Counted from the first letter of the stretch, positions 29,655 to 39,952 are shown. The stretch is DNA of 64,000 nucleotides from Prorocentrum cordatum (GCA_963575745.1 CAUYUJ010019943.1:52501-116500); one strand, 5' to 3'. Numbers and translations: made by a program. Notes: generated by a model from the sequence alone, not told the origin.

Positions 29655-29973
29655 TAGGGTGGGTGCATCGACCCCCAATCGCCCATGGATCGCCGGTAGG
29701 TAGCCGACAGCCCCGACCTGCCCAGGATCGTGCGGATCCACTATCGGGGGCTCACCGCCGGTCTATCGGCGACGTGCAGTCAACGCGCCCAGTAAGGGCG
29801 CGCGCCTTCATCTAGGGTAAGCTCGTGTCCTTGTCTCTGCGGCCTGACCTTTGCCGTTTTCGCTGGTCGCCCGCCGCCGGCATCCGGGGGTCTTGCGTCC
29901 TTTGCCACCCGTCACTGATGCTCGCTTTGACCGCATCGCCGGCTCCGCGTCGATGCGTCCCCGCCCACTCTCA

Positions 29974-30348
29974 CCGCCCACCAAACCACCCCAACCCAGC
30001 CCGAAGGCCCCGACCTTCCCTCCATTTTCCGTGTGTGTGTGTGTGTGTGTGTGTGGGCGGTCGTGGATCGGGCCGACGAAAGGGGGGGATAAGGAAGTGG
30101 GGGGTTACGAAATCTGCTGCTTGCAGCTGGTTTCGGCCCCGCCGCCGGCCCCATTCCGCGACACGCGGGCGCCTCCTGGCGCTGGGAGGCGCTGAGAGCA
30201 TCAGCTACGTGAGCTGACTCTGTACCCTGCCCTTTGCTATCCCCCCCTTTTTGTCCCCGCCGAGTGGAACGTATGAAAAAACGCATACGAAGCCCGTATG
30301 CCTCCCAACCCAAAATTCGGGTTTTCGGGTTGGGTTGGGGTGGGCCCC
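29974..30348 (+). mobile_element. Inverted-repeat element X, copy 2
   Basis: Left arm CCACCAAACCACCCCAACCC (29980-29999) and right arm GGGTTGGGTTGGGGTGGG (near 30327-30344). Longer inside than copy 1: it holds (GT)n at 30031-30055 and about 200 bp of extra sequence. The right inner part (ACGCATACGAAGCCCGTATG) matches copy 1. Confidence 0.7.
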
Positions 30349-30357
30349 TCCGTCAGG

Positions 30358-30570
30358 AGGGAAAAAAACACAGACACAATTAATCGGCGATCCCCAGGAA
30401 AATATAGGGAAATATGGGAAGTGGGGGGGAAGACAAAAACCCAGAAAAGATGGGAAAATATGGGGAATGTTTTTATTTGTGTGTATTTATTTGTGTGCTT
30501 GTGGGCCTCTTCAGTATCCCTCCCAGCCCGAAAGTCGGGTTTCCGGGTTGGGTCGGGGTGGGCCCCTCCA
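30358..30570 (+). mobile_element. Element Y copy 2 plus a partial X
   Basis: Y occupies 30358-30505 (AAACACAGACACAATTAATC to TTTATTTGTGTG). Immediately after it, 30514-30570 is a lone right arm of X (GCCCGAAAGTCGGGTTTCCG, GGGTCGGGGTGGGCCCC). The order is therefore X, Y, partial X. Confidence 0.72.
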
Positions 30571-30647
30571 GAGCGGCGATGGCGCCGCGGCGCCGCGCGC
30601 CTCGCTCCTTGGGGCGGCGCCGAGGGCTCCTATAGACCTTTCTTGGG

Positions 30648-30720
30648 GCCTCCTCCGCGGTGCCCCAGAGGTCTTTTGGGGTCCTCCTCTTCCTCCTCCG
30701 CGGTGCCCCAGAGGTCTAGG
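30648..30720 (+). repeat. 26-bp direct repeat
   Basis: CCTCCTCCGCGGTGCCCCAG followed by AGGTCT occurs twice, separated by a short CTC block. Confidence 0.8.
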
Positions 30721-30764
30721 GGACCCCGACAGTTGGCGTTTACTCGACGGTTGGGCGCTGCGTA

Positions 30765-30911
30765 ATGGGGGATCATGAATGGGGGGGCGGCGAGTGTGGT
30801 CCGAAAAGGTACCCAAACGGTACCTGAACGAGCCCCCTGGGGCTCTGGAGGGGCCCGAAAGGGGCACGAAAGGGGACCTTTTCTGACCCCCCCATTTGTG
30901 ACCCCCCCCAT
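30765..30911. mobile_element. MITE-like element B, 147 bp, TA-flanked
   Basis: ATGGGGGATCATGAATGGGG at the left is inverted as CCCCATTTGTGACCCCCCCC AT at the right. A further inverted block, GTCCGAAAAGGTACC / GGGGACCTTTTCTGAC, lies inside. TA at 30763-30764 and 30912-30913. Only copy seen. Confidence 0.75.
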
Positions 30912-31059
30912 TAAGCCACGCCCAAGACGGACCTGGGCGTTGGCGAAACAGCCCAGCCCCGGTCGATTCCTTCCCTGGGTGCATTTGCCAGACGGCCTCG
31001 CTTGCCGGGGTGCTTCTGATCGGGGGTGGATCCCCTGCTCTCCAGGAGAGCGTCAGTAT

Positions 31060-31255
31060 CGTTTATCCGATCCCCATCCCCATCCCCATCCCCTTCGAGA
31101 CCCCCAGCAAATTGCCACCCCAGTAGGGGACACACCTCTCGAAACCCGAAGGGAACGGCCTATATCCCCATCTAAAGGGAACGGCCTAAATCCCCATCTA
31201 GGGGGATACATCGGCCAGTGGGGCCCAGGCCACGCCGCTGGGGATGGGGGTCGGA
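31060..31255 (+). repeat. Dispersed repeat R, copy 2
   Basis: Matches 4700-4868: ATCCCCATCC run, GAAGGGAACGGCCTATATCC (duplicated here), CCCCATCTAGGG, CAGTGGGGCCCAGGCCACGC. Same orientation. Confidence 0.65.
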
Positions 31256-31718
31256 TACACGAGAGCCCGCCCGCCGCCGAGGGGTCGGCGCCGAGGCGCC
31301 ACGTTTTTATCGGGGCTAGGGTTAGGTCGGGCAGGTCTCCCTTCAGGCCGATGTTTGACGAAAAATAGAAATACCCAGAAGAGATTCAGAAACAGCTATA
31401 AAAACAGGCTCAAAAAATCGTGCCCTGACTAATTTTTGACTATTTTGGGGCTCCTCGACCCTCCATGCCGGAAGAGAGGCAGACCGAAGCAACAGTGGGC
31501 TTCGTGTGTTTACAAGCTTCTGCCACAACAGTGGTCCTGAGGTGGTCCCTCCCCCTTCTCCGTTCCCTCCTCCTTCCGCCCCCTCCCTTCCTCCCCCTCC
31601 TCCCGCGTGGCGCCGATACGTTTTTCAGGTGAATTCGTATCCTTCTCGCTGCCCGCGCTGCCCGCTGCGGGGGGTCGGCTGCACGAGAGCCCGCCCGCCG
31701 CCGAGGGGTCGGCGCCGG
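31247..31718 (+). repeat. Direct repeat around the foldback's left arm
   Basis: GGGTCGGATACACGAGAGCC...CCGAGGGGTCGGCGCC at 31247-31292 recurs as GGGTCGGCTGCACGAGAGCC... at 31670-31718, that is, once just outside and once inside the loop of the foldback. Confidence 0.75.
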
Positions 31719-32247
31719 GGGGGGGGGGCGCGCCTCGCCGGCCCGCGGCCCGGGCTCCCCGCCTCGGGCCCTGGGCCGGAGCGCGCCCCTTCGGCCATGG
31801 CGGCCATGGAGGGTCAGTCAGTCGAGCCTGGCGCACAGACGGCGCACTGGCAAGATGAAGAGTTCTGCGCGTGGCAGAGAAATGCGGGCAGCGAGAAGGA
31901 TACGAATTCACCTGCAAACGTATCGGCGCCACGCGGGAGGAGGGGGAGGAAGGGAGGGGGCGGGAGGAGGAGGGAACGAAGAAGGGGGAGGGACCACCTC
32001 AGGACCACTGTTGTGGCAGAAGCTTGTAAACACACGAAGCCCACTGTTGCTTCGGTCTGCCTCTCTTCCGGCATGGAGGATCGAAGAGCCCCCAAATAGT
32101 CAAACAATAGTCAGGGGACGATCTTTTGAGCTTCTTTTTTTATAGCTATTTCTGAATCTCCTTTGGGTATGTTTATCTTTCGTCCAAAATCGGCCTGAAG
32201 GGAGACCTGCCCGACCTAGCCCTAGCCCCGATGAAAACGTGGCCTCA
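31297..32247. mobile_element. ~950-bp foldback with ~370-bp arms
   Basis: The left arm (31297 to about 31660) and right arm (about 31865 to 32247) are inverted copies at roughly 90-95 percent identity by eye, with small indels. Both outer ends carry CCACGTTTT, GGGGCTAGG and the TCGGGCAGG end of the TCGGGC MITE family. Both inner ends reach GAATTCGTATCCTTCTCGCT. The ~205-bp loop is GC-rich and holds G and C runs. Shared arm features include GTTTACAAGCTTCTGCCACA and GCAGACCGAAGCAACAGTGG. A 50-60-residue frame is mirrored in both arms, which reflects the duplication. It could be a foldback transposon or an inverted duplication anchored in two MITE copies. Confidence 0.85.
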
Positions 32248-32464
32248 CTGAGGTCCCCGTCTTCGCATAATGTAGGGACAAAAGGTCCGGGCGGTTTGGT
32301 TCGATCCATCTGCAGAGCAGGCTCCCCATCCCTGATGCTCCTGGCCCTCCTAACTTAGGTTTTCTCCCACAGGGTCAGGAGTCCTTTTTCTGGTGAGTCA
32401 TTCGGGGCGTGCCGGGGCTTTGCGGACCCGGGCCAATCAAGGCCCGTGTCAGTCAGACCTTGCA

Positions 32465-32625
32465 TTAAGTCGGGCTTGTCCCTCTACAGGGGGACTATTC
32501 AAAACTAGTTAAAAAATAGTCTGAGTATTATTGTTTGAGTATTTTTTTGACCATTTTGGATTTTTTTGTGGGTATTTTTAATTTTTCGTCGAAAATCCCT
32601 CTGTAGGGGGACACGCCCGACTTAA
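32465..32625 (+). mobile_element. MITE-like element, TCGGGC family (copy 4)
   Basis: The best-preserved member: TTAAGTCGGGCTTGTCCCTC at the left and the complement of GAGGGACA.. type right end (GGGGGACACGCCCGACTTAA). About 30 bp of terminal inverted repeat and an AT-rich core of T runs. Confidence 0.88.
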
Positions 32626-32730
32626 ACCTTGCAGGATCCTGCAGCCCTCAGATCCTGGCGCCTCCATTTCTCGGGGACCCTCGCGGAGCGATCCGGTTCG
32701 AAAAATGGCGCAGGAGGATGGGGCCTCGGG

Positions 32731-32875
32731 TTAAGTCGGGCCTGCCCCTCTACAGGGGGAATACTCAGTCTGGGTACTATTTTTTTTGACAATTTTCAAG
32801 CATTTTGGGAGCATTTTTTGAGTAGTTTCAATTTCTCGCCCAAAATCCCCCTGTAGGGGGACAGGCCCGACCTCA
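32731..32875 (+). mobile_element. MITE-like element, TCGGGC family (copy 5)
   Basis: TTAAGTCGGGCCTGCCCCTC left, GGGGGACAGGCCCGACCTCA right, AT-rich core similar to copy 4. Same orientation, 105 bp downstream of copy 4. Confidence 0.87.
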
Positions 32876-33519
32876 GTCTCGGGCTCCGGGCGTGATTTCT
32901 ACCGATGTCTCAATTTTTTCGCGCCGTCGGATCTCAGGGAAGATCCTGCAGGATCTTGCATGATCCTGCATCCAAGCCCAGGTCAGAGCGCCCCTGGCCC
33001 TGCAGGGTGCTGCAAGATCCAGGGCCCTGACGGACCCCCATCCCACCATCATAGGGGGATGCGAAGTCCCTGGAGACGGGACGGGGTGGGCATGGCTTGG
33101 CATCATAAGCTGGCCCACTACCAAACAACACATCATAGCTTCTACGTCAGTACACAAGACTGATTCACCGACGGATCCAACTCATCTTCCATTCATTGGC
33201 ATCAAGCTCATTCGAAGCAGCATGCCCTCCGCGTCCCTCGGGCTCCGAGCGTGTCGGGGTGGACCACGTAAGAGGGACCTCTCGCCAGAGTGACCTTGTG
33301 GTGCAGGCCCACGGGGTTTCCCCGATGGCCGAATGCTATGCGACAGTTGCGTCTTGCACGCTCGGACTTGGCCCCCCGCGGCTCCCCGAAAGCCGCGCAC
33401 CAGCGGTCATTCTTGCCCTTGGCCACTCTTGCGTGCAGCCGACGGGGGGGGGGGAGCCGAAACCCAGGGTTTTGGCTCGAGGCCGGGGCGCTGCCAGGAG
33501 TGCCCCCGGGCCCCAGGTT
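32876..33519. other. No gene recognised
   Basis: Mixed sequence with GATCCTGCA words at 32940-32980 and a less GC-rich segment at 33100-33220. No supported coding region. Confidence 0.3.
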
Positions 33520-33768
33520 GCGCCCAGGATCTCCGAGGCGGCCCCCAGAGGGCCCCTCACGAGGCCCAGACGGGCCCGGGAGGCTCCCGAATCGAGCGAG
33601 AGGCTGGGGGCACCTGGGGGCCGGGGGCACCTGGAGCTGGGGCCCAGGACGGCTCGAAGCTCGGGGGCCATCGCTGCTCGCAGCCGTGGCCGCGGGGGAC
33701 CCCCAGGAGGTCCCAGGGGGAGCAAGCACGTTCTCATCTCCGCCTCCCAGGATGCTTCGCATTGGTAG
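33520..33768 (+). repeat. Dispersed repeat Q, copy 1
   Basis: CCCAGGATCTCCGAGGCGGC, CACGAGGCCCAGACGGGCCC, CTGGAGCTGGGGCCCAGGAC, GGCTCGAAGCTCGG and the closing GCTTCGCATTGGTAG recur in order at 37912-38079. An 80-bp insertion separates the last two blocks here. Confidence 0.7.
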
Positions 33769-34082
33769 TTCGCTCGCTCGCGCGCTCCCTGGAGGCCTCT
33801 GGACCTGTTTCTGGAGGTCCTTCGCTATCCTTCCTTCTACGCCCCACCCCCGTCGAAGCGCGCTTGGGGGGTGCGCCGAAGGCACCGCGCGCGTTCCAGA
33901 CTTCTGGTGACTCGGTACTTCTATTTCATAGCGCTGGAAGACCCCAGGACCGTAAGCAAGAGGAGTCGGACGAAGAGTGAGTCCCCGGGAAGGGGTCGGA
34001 AAAGGTAACGACGCTGGACGTGTAGGGGTGGCCGGGGGCCAGGCGGAGAAACTGTCTCCGCGGCCGCCTAAAGTTTACGTTT

Positions 34083-34470
34083 CTATGATTTGTTGGCGTC
34101 CTGGGTTTTCTTGGGCTGTCTGGGTGCCCTCTTGGGGCCCTGTTGAGCTCGCTGGGGGTCATGCCCGACGCTTTCTTGGGCCGTCCTCGTTTCCTTGGAA
34201 GTCTTTGGGGTACTCTTGGGACGCCTGGGCCAGGGCCCGCCGTCTTTCTCGGCGTCCTTGTTCTTGTGCTTCACTGTACGTGGCCGCGCCCTTAGCCTGG
34301 GAGGAGGAGGATGGGGAGGAGGAGGATGAGGAGGAGGACGAGGAGGAGGGAGCAGGGAGGAGGAGGGAGGGAGGGAGGGAGGGAGGGAGGGAGGGAGGAG
34401 GAGGGGAGGAGGGAGGAGGAGGAGGAGGAGGAGGAGGAGGAGGAGGAGGAGGAGGAGGAGGAGGAGGATC
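34083..34470 (+). repeat. TCTTGGG units, then (GAG)n
   Basis: 34083-34215 carries TTGGGCTGTCTGGG-like units. 34298-34470 is a purine tract with GAG units and a (GGGA)n block at about 34363-34397. Confidence 0.85.
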
Positions 34471-34639
34471 CAGAGACCCCGGTCCCCAGGGACCTTCGCG
34501 GGCCCCTCGGACCCACAACCCCTGAACATCGCCCCAACAGACCCTGGCCCCCAGAGGAGGCCACCCGAGGCAGGGCGCGCGACCTGGCCACCGCCGCCGC
34601 CGCTTGAGCTGTCGCCGCGGCCACCCGACGGCCTGCGGT

Positions 34640-34825
34640 GGCCACGGCCGCCCGCCGCCGCCGCCGCCGCCGGCTGTCGGAGCCCCCGCGCGCCTGGGAG
34701 GACGCTACGCTCGGCCTGGGCGAGCGCCTTGAGGAGCTCGGCCGGCGCGCGAGCGCGCCGCCGCCGTCTCTCTCGCCGCCGCCGCCGCCGCCGCCGACAT
34801 CGCCGCCTTTGTCGCTGTCGCTGTT

Positions 34826-34887
<62 letters not shown>

Positions 34888-34960
34888 GTTTGTATTCGTC
34901 TTCGTCTTCGTATTCGTCGTCGTATTTGTCGCCGCCGCCGTCGTCGCCGCCGAGGGAGCG
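34640..34960 (+). repeat. (GCC)n and (GTC)n tracts
   Basis: GCC triplets at 34640-34800 pass to GTC triplets at 34830-34890 and then to TTC/GTA variants. Confidence 0.88.
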
Positions 34961-34999
34961 TCTCTGTGTTTGCCGTCCTCGCCGTCACCGTCGCGAGCG

Positions 35000-35597
35000 C
35001 CTCGAGGAGCTCGACCGGCGCGTGCGGCTGCTCGCCCGGGACGACGGGCACGACGTCAAGCTGACGCAGCAGCGGGAGGCGGGCCTTCGGGGGCCTTGCG
35101 AGGGCTCTTTGGCGGCCGATGGCGGCCCGCGCTGGCTTCTGGCAGCCCTCGGCGGCCATTTGTGGGCCTCCGCAGGCCTCTGCGGAGGCTTTTCGGGGGA
35201 CCTCAGAGACCTCAGGATACCTCCTGCAGCAGTGGGAGCTCCTGGGGAATCTCAGGGACGTGACCTCGGAGACGCCCAGGCCGCCTAGATGGGGCAAGAG
35301 CTGGTTTGGTCGCAGAATCGCGCCGCGGCAGTGCGGCGCGATCCGAAGCCCGATTCCGTCTACCCCGACGTCGCCGAGGCATCGCCGCATCGGAGATGCG
35401 GTGCGATCTTCCGAGCCCCCTTCTGGCCCCGTCTGGGCGGCCTCCGGCGGGGGACTCGCGGCGCTTTCGGCCTCGGGGCTCCCCGCTCCTCCTCGGCATG
35501 GCGAGGGGGGTGCTCCCGAGCGCTCCCGGGGGACCCCCGTGGCGCTTCCCGGGTGAGCGACGCAGGAAGACCGGGGTCGTCTGCGACGACGCTGGTA
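35000..35597. other. No gene recognised
   Basis: GC-rich. A frame at 34638-35288 continues out of the repeat as Arg/Leu-rich sequence without a known domain. Confidence 0.3.
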
Positions 35598-35685
35598 GGG
35601 GGCCACTTGCGAACCCTACCCCTACCCCACACGATTTCTGAGGGGGAGTGTGGGGGGCAGGGGTAGGGTTCGCATGTGGCCCCCC
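35598..35685. mobile_element. Foldback/MITE-like hairpin element H (copy 2)
   Basis: An 88-bp shortened member of the family at 3024-3144: GGGGGCCACTTGCGAACCCT at the left, AGGGTTCGCATGTGGCCCCC at the right, ACACGATTTCTGAGGGGGAG within. The right arm has lost the CGATTTCTGAG block. Flanked by TGGT on both sides (35593-35596 and 35686-35689), a possible target duplication. Confidence 0.8.
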
Positions 35686-36194
35686 TGGTTGGCGCGGAAG
35701 CTGCTCGCGTAAGTGGCGCTCCCCAGCGCTTCCGGGCGCTCCTGGGCGCGCCACCCAGGCGCGCGCCGTCCTCGGCCTTTCTCGGGGTCGCTCCCGTGAA
35801 CCCCGGGGCCGTCGGAGCACGACCACGGCACCGAGTTTCCCGAAGCGTCGCTCGGCGGCGAGCGAGGGGGGGAAGTGAGAAGGAGACGGCCTTCTCAGAA
35901 GGCTCGGAAGGCCCCCGGCCTTCTGTCGAGAGAAGTTTTCGGAGCCTTCCCCGAAGACAGAGGGACGACTCCTCGGAAGGCGCGAGGGCTTCTGAGGAGT
36001 CCCGCCGCCTTCTGAGAGGGCCTCCTCCTTCCTTCGTCTTCCCCACCTCGCTCGCCGCCGAGCAGAAGCATTGACCTTCGGAGGGGTCCCCGCGCGGAGT
36101 TCTGGGGTCGGTTCGCCCGAGAGCGCCCTTCGCCCGGCCTTGCCGAGCGCGCCGGGGGGGCGGCGCGCCGCTTCACCCGCGGCGAGCGCGTCCA
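35686..36194. other. No gene recognised
   Basis: GC-rich with repeated CCTTCTGAGAGG/GAAGGCTCGGAAGGC words at 35885-36020. No supported coding region. Confidence 0.3.
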
Positions 36195-36420
36195 CGTCCA
36201 CGCCCTCGCGGTCTGGACTCCGGGAGGCGACGATGGGGGCGAGTAGCCCAGGGGGAGCAATGCACGTAGCCAGGGGCGCCGATGATCCGTGTCTTCGACA
36301 AGGCTCCCGGGCGAACGCGTGTACTGTCCGCCCCTTGGGCTACTCGCCCCGATCGTCGCCGCCGATGGGTTCCAGGAGCGGCAAGCGTGTCCGTGTCCAC
36401 GCCCTCGCGGTCTGGACTCC
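36195..36420. mobile_element. Inverted-repeat element Z (copy 1) inside direct repeats
   Basis: Inverted ends GGCGACGATGGGGGCGAGTA...CCCAGGG and ...GGGCTACTCGCCCCGATCGTCGCC bound the element at 36226-36360. Outside it, the 26-bp phrase CGTCCACGCCCTCGCGGTCTGG... occurs on both sides (36195-36221 and 36394-36420). An inverted copy of the element is at 50583-50721. Confidence 0.75.
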
Positions 36421-36423
36421 AGG

Positions 36424-36640
36424 AGGGGGAACAAAAACAGAGACACGATGCATCGTTGACTCCCCGGAAAGTGTGGGAAAGATAGTGGGAAAAGAGGGGG
36501 GAAGACGAGAAAATCCAGAAAGTGTAGGAAAGTGTGGGAAATCCTGGGAAGCCGTGGGGAAGACGGACAGAACATGCAGGAAAGTGTGGGGGGAATCCTG
36601 GGATCCGTGTCGATTCTTAGATGTGTGTCCCAGGGCCCCT
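36424..36640 (+). mobile_element. Dispersed element Y, copy 3
   Basis: Begins AACAAAAACAGAGACACGAT and ends ATGTGTGTCCCAGGGCCCCT. Longer than the other copies because the GTGTGGGAAA-type internal piece is repeated several times (36465-36600). Confidence 0.65.
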
Positions 36641-36782
36641 GCATGGACTCCCGGGCGCGAGCCCATGTGTGCGCAGTCGCAGGGATGCATTCCTCTCTAT
36701 CGCGTCGCGCGGCAGAGGGGCCCAGCCCGCCAAGGGCGTGGATCTCTGTCGTTCCTCGGCCCATGAGCTCCATCCACGCTGG

Positions 36783-36906
36783 TCCTCCTCCTCCTCCTTT
36801 TCCTCCCTCCTTTTCCTCCCTCCTCCTCCTCCTGCTTCTCCTCCCTCCTCCTCCTTCTCCTCCTCCCTCCTCCTCCTCCTCCTCCTCCTCCTCCTCCTCC
36901 TCCTCC
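36783..36906 (+). repeat. (CTC)n microsatellite
   Basis: CTC with TTC and CCC variants. Confidence 0.92.
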
Positions 36907-37036
36907 TTCCAAAGCGCTTCGCGTGCACCGCCAGCCGCCAGCCCGTTTCGGTTCTCGCGGGGGGAGGCGAAGCCGGCTCCAAGGGGGGGGAACATTTTCG
37001 GAAACGGGTAAATACTTCCCTGCGGCCGAGTTGAAG

Positions 37037-37057
37037 CGTGTGTGTGTGTGTGTGTGC
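37037..37057 (+). repeat. (GT)n
   Basis: About 10 GT units. Confidence 0.9.
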
Positions 37058-37059
37058 AT

Positions 37060-37616
37060 TCTCCCACTTCGTCACCGTCCCTGCTCACAGGTACAGCACG
37101 GCCACTCGCCAAGTCCGCGTGCACGAGTGGGACCTCGAAGCCCACGGTCACCTCGGCCGCTGCCGGGGCCCTTCTTGCGGGATCGATCCGCTCAATGCCC
37201 CGCTCACCCTCGCGTTCCAGGCGCACGTGAGGCTCCTGGGTCCCTCTGCAGAGGGCGGAGACGACCTCGCCCTGACTCGGGGAAGTGTCAAACTCGAGTA
37301 CGCCGGAACTCGGGTTGCCGACGCTTTTTGACGAGCCCGTCCCGGGCTTTGACGGTCCAGCTTTCGTGGGATGTCTGCAGCGGGAGCTCGCGTCAAATTC
37401 AGATTCAGATTGGGTCTCGTCGCTTTCTTGATGGCCTCGCCAGGCCAATCCGAGTGCTCCGAACCCGAGGCCAGCGTCTCCCCGACGGAGCTCGGGCGCC
37501 AGGGTGGAGCCCGCGCGTTGCCTCTTGCCCTGCGCCCCCGACGGGGAAGCGAATGCCCATGCGGGCGTCAAGCCGCTTTCGGCCCCGCGGGAGGACAAAA
37601 TCTTCGGCTGCCGCGG
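37060..37616. other. No gene recognised
   Basis: A plus-strand frame 37038-37331 reads as plausible protein (including HEWDLEAHGHLGRCRGPSCG), and 36923-37783 is open for 286 codons, but I can assign no domain. Confidence 0.3.
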
Positions 37617-37681
37617 CCACCTGCGCCCCGCCCTGGACCGCCCTGGACCGCCCGGGCCCGCCCTGGACCGCCCGGGCGCGG
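37617..37681 (+). repeat. 11-bp minisatellite
   Basis: Units of CGCCCTGGACC and CGCCCGGGCGC, about six. Confidence 0.85.
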
Positions 37682-37911
37682 AAATGCCACGGCGCGCCCA
37701 TGCGGCGGCGGTCGCCGAATGTCGCCGCGCCAGGGCGACCGCGCAGACCGCGCCCCCCCCTCCCCCCAGCGATGCGAAGCTGAGCAACGAAGCGAGACGA
37801 CGACGTCACCGATGATGTCCATTGCCGTCGTCTCTTGTCGGTCTTTCCAGCTTTGCACCCGGGGGGCGCATGGTGGGGGGGGGGCTGGTGCGGCGCTTGT
37901 CGTTTGGGTGC

Positions 37912-38079
37912 CCCCAGGATTTCCAAGGAGGCCCCCGCGGCCTCCAAAGCGCCCCGCACGAGGCCCAGAGGGCCCCATGGGCAATGGAGCGAAAAGCTGG
38001 GGGCACGTTGGGCCAGGGGCACCTTGAGCTGGGGCCCAGGATGGCTCGAAACTCGGTGGCCGAGGCTTCGCATTGGTAG
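37912..38079 (+). repeat. Dispersed repeat Q, copy 2
   Basis: Shorter copy of 33520-33768, same orientation, from CCCAGGATTTCCAAGGAGGC to GCTTCGCATTGGTAG. Confidence 0.7.
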
Positions 38080-39818
38080 CCAGGGGTGCCTCTAGCACCC
38101 CCCCGCAGTGCGGGATGGTCGGCGTCGCTCGCTGCCCCGTGCCCACCGCCGACATCAGCAGGCTCTTCGCCGTCCTGCTTCTCTTTCGCAGGCAGAACCA
38201 GGCACCTGGCCCCGACCGCTGACCCCTCTGGTTACGGAAACATTATTTTCGAAACCCTGATGCGCTTCTTGGCGCCCAGCGGCGGGCAGGTGCGAGCGCC
38301 ATTAGCGCCGCGCGACCGGGCGCGTTAGCGGATGGGTCCACACTAATAGCCGACGGCGAACACGAGACGCTCATCTTTCACTTTGATGGCTTCGTCGCCC
38401 TCTCGCGCCTCGTACCCCTGCCCGAGGTGAGTCTCCCTGGCGGCGGCTGCCGTGTCTGCGCCTGCCTGTTCGACATGGGCTGCGCCGCTCCGCAGGCCGC
38501 GGGCCCGCGTGACCTGGTAGCGCCCCCGCGGATGTTCGCTGATTAGAGCAGCACCCCCCCATGCGCACCCGCCGCCGGTGGGGCCCGCCGCCGGGAGGTT
38601 CCCCCGGCCACCCCGCATCGCCGACAACAGCCTCATCCCACGCTTCCCTTGTCCAGTGCGACGATTGCAGGTTGCGCACCGGCCCGCTGCGCAGGCACTG
38701 CAGGCCGCCCCTGCGGCGTCGACCAGCTCAGCCGCATCGTGGCCGTGGCCGAGCTAAGTTTCTACCACGACCCGGCGACGGGGTGTGCCACGAATGCGCG
38801 TTTTACCTCCCAGTCAGCGGCCCCATGGGCTTCGCCGACGACCAGCTTCCGACTAATCAGTCACGCTGGCCAGGCCTGCCCCTGCCGCCGCCACGCTGGC
38901 CGCCCTCGCCCACCTGGCGTCCGACCGGTCGCCGCGTCGGCTACCAGGCGTCGACGGCCGTAAAGTCTTCCTTGCGGTCTGGAGGAGGTGCTTTCTGGCA
39001 TGCAGGACGACGAGGATACCTTCGAATGCGGCGTTGCCATGCCTTCTCGCGCCGCTTTCGACTCGGGGTACCCGGCGGCGCCATCAGCCGCTACAGCGAC
39101 TTCTGCCCTTGCGGAGTGCAAGTGCTACTGGTCCCCACGCCCCTGCGCCTGACGGCCGAGTAGGCCCATGGGTTCTTTCGTTTTCACCGTTCTGCGGGGC
39201 GCCACCTCCTGTTGCTGGGCGGCCTCCCGCGATCGTCAGGCTTATCCCGGGCCTGGCAGTCCGGCTCCCCGCGACCTCGGCTAGTCTTGTGCGCGTTGCT
39301 GTGCGGAATCAATTGAACTCTTGCGTGGCAGAAACAGCGGTGTGCAAGCGCCCATCCCCCTCCGCGCGCATGCCGCGTGCCCGCGCTAGCCGCTAGCGGC
39401 TTCGGCGAGGCCCTCGCCGACGGCCCAGCTGCCCCCGCGACCTCTTCGGACGCCTCAGCACCGCGGCCCTTGGTCGCAGCCTGTTCGGCGCCGCCCCGCG
39501 GCCTGCCAGGGGCCCGCCTGCCATTGCGGGCCCTCTGCCCGTCGGTTGGCCCGCGCCGCGCCGCGCCTGCTCTGGCTCTGCCGACCGTGTCCCGGCCCCG
39601 AGCGGCGTCGTCCGCGCGCGCCGGGCTCGAGTTTCCCAGGGCGCAGCGCCCCGCGCGCGCGACGGAGACCAGGGCCCACCCTGCGAGCCCGCTGGAGGGG
39701 CCGCCCCCGGCGCGCCGCCTGGTGATGGACCGCGGCCCGCTGGCGGCCCAGCGGCCGTCGATCCCAGCCAAGCGGCCAAGGCCGCCCCGCTGGCGATTGT
39801 GCTCGGGCGGGGCTAGGA
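38080..39818. other. GC-rich unique sequence, no gene recognised
   Basis: Many overlapping open frames on both strands, which is expected at this GC content. A plus-strand stretch at 38561-39163 (including LVQCDDCRLRTGPLRRHCRP) has paired cysteines but matches no family I can name. Confidence 0.3.
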
Positions 39819-39819
39819 T

Positions 39820-39952
39820 TAAGTCGGGCGCGTCCCTCTACAGGAGAAATATTCGAAAATGGTCAAACATAGTCTTCGGGCGATGTGTCGATTATTTATT
39901 TGTTTTTCTGCCCAAGATCTGCCGGTAGGAGGACATGCCCGACCTAAGGATA
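39820..39952 (+). mobile_element. MITE-like element, TCGGGC family (copy 6)
   Basis: GGCTAGGATTAAGTCGGGCG and CGTCCCTCTACAGG at the left, GGAGGACATGCCCGACCTAA at the right. Core TATTTATTTGTTTTTCTGCC. The conserved sequence extends outward past TTAA, so TTAA is part of the terminal repeat and not simply the target site. Confidence 0.82.

Noticed and set aside
32465-32625. Assignment of the TCGGGC MITEs to piggyBac from TTAA
   Set aside because: Other copies conserve sequence outside TTAA and often lack TTAA at one end, so it cannot be read as the target site.
33466-33482. GGTTTTGGCTCGAG as a spliced-leader relic
   Set aside because: Only nine contiguous matching bases.
38561-39163. Cys-containing GC-rich frame as a zinc-finger gene
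   Set aside because: Spacing of cysteines fits no family I know, and long open frames are expected by chance at this GC content.
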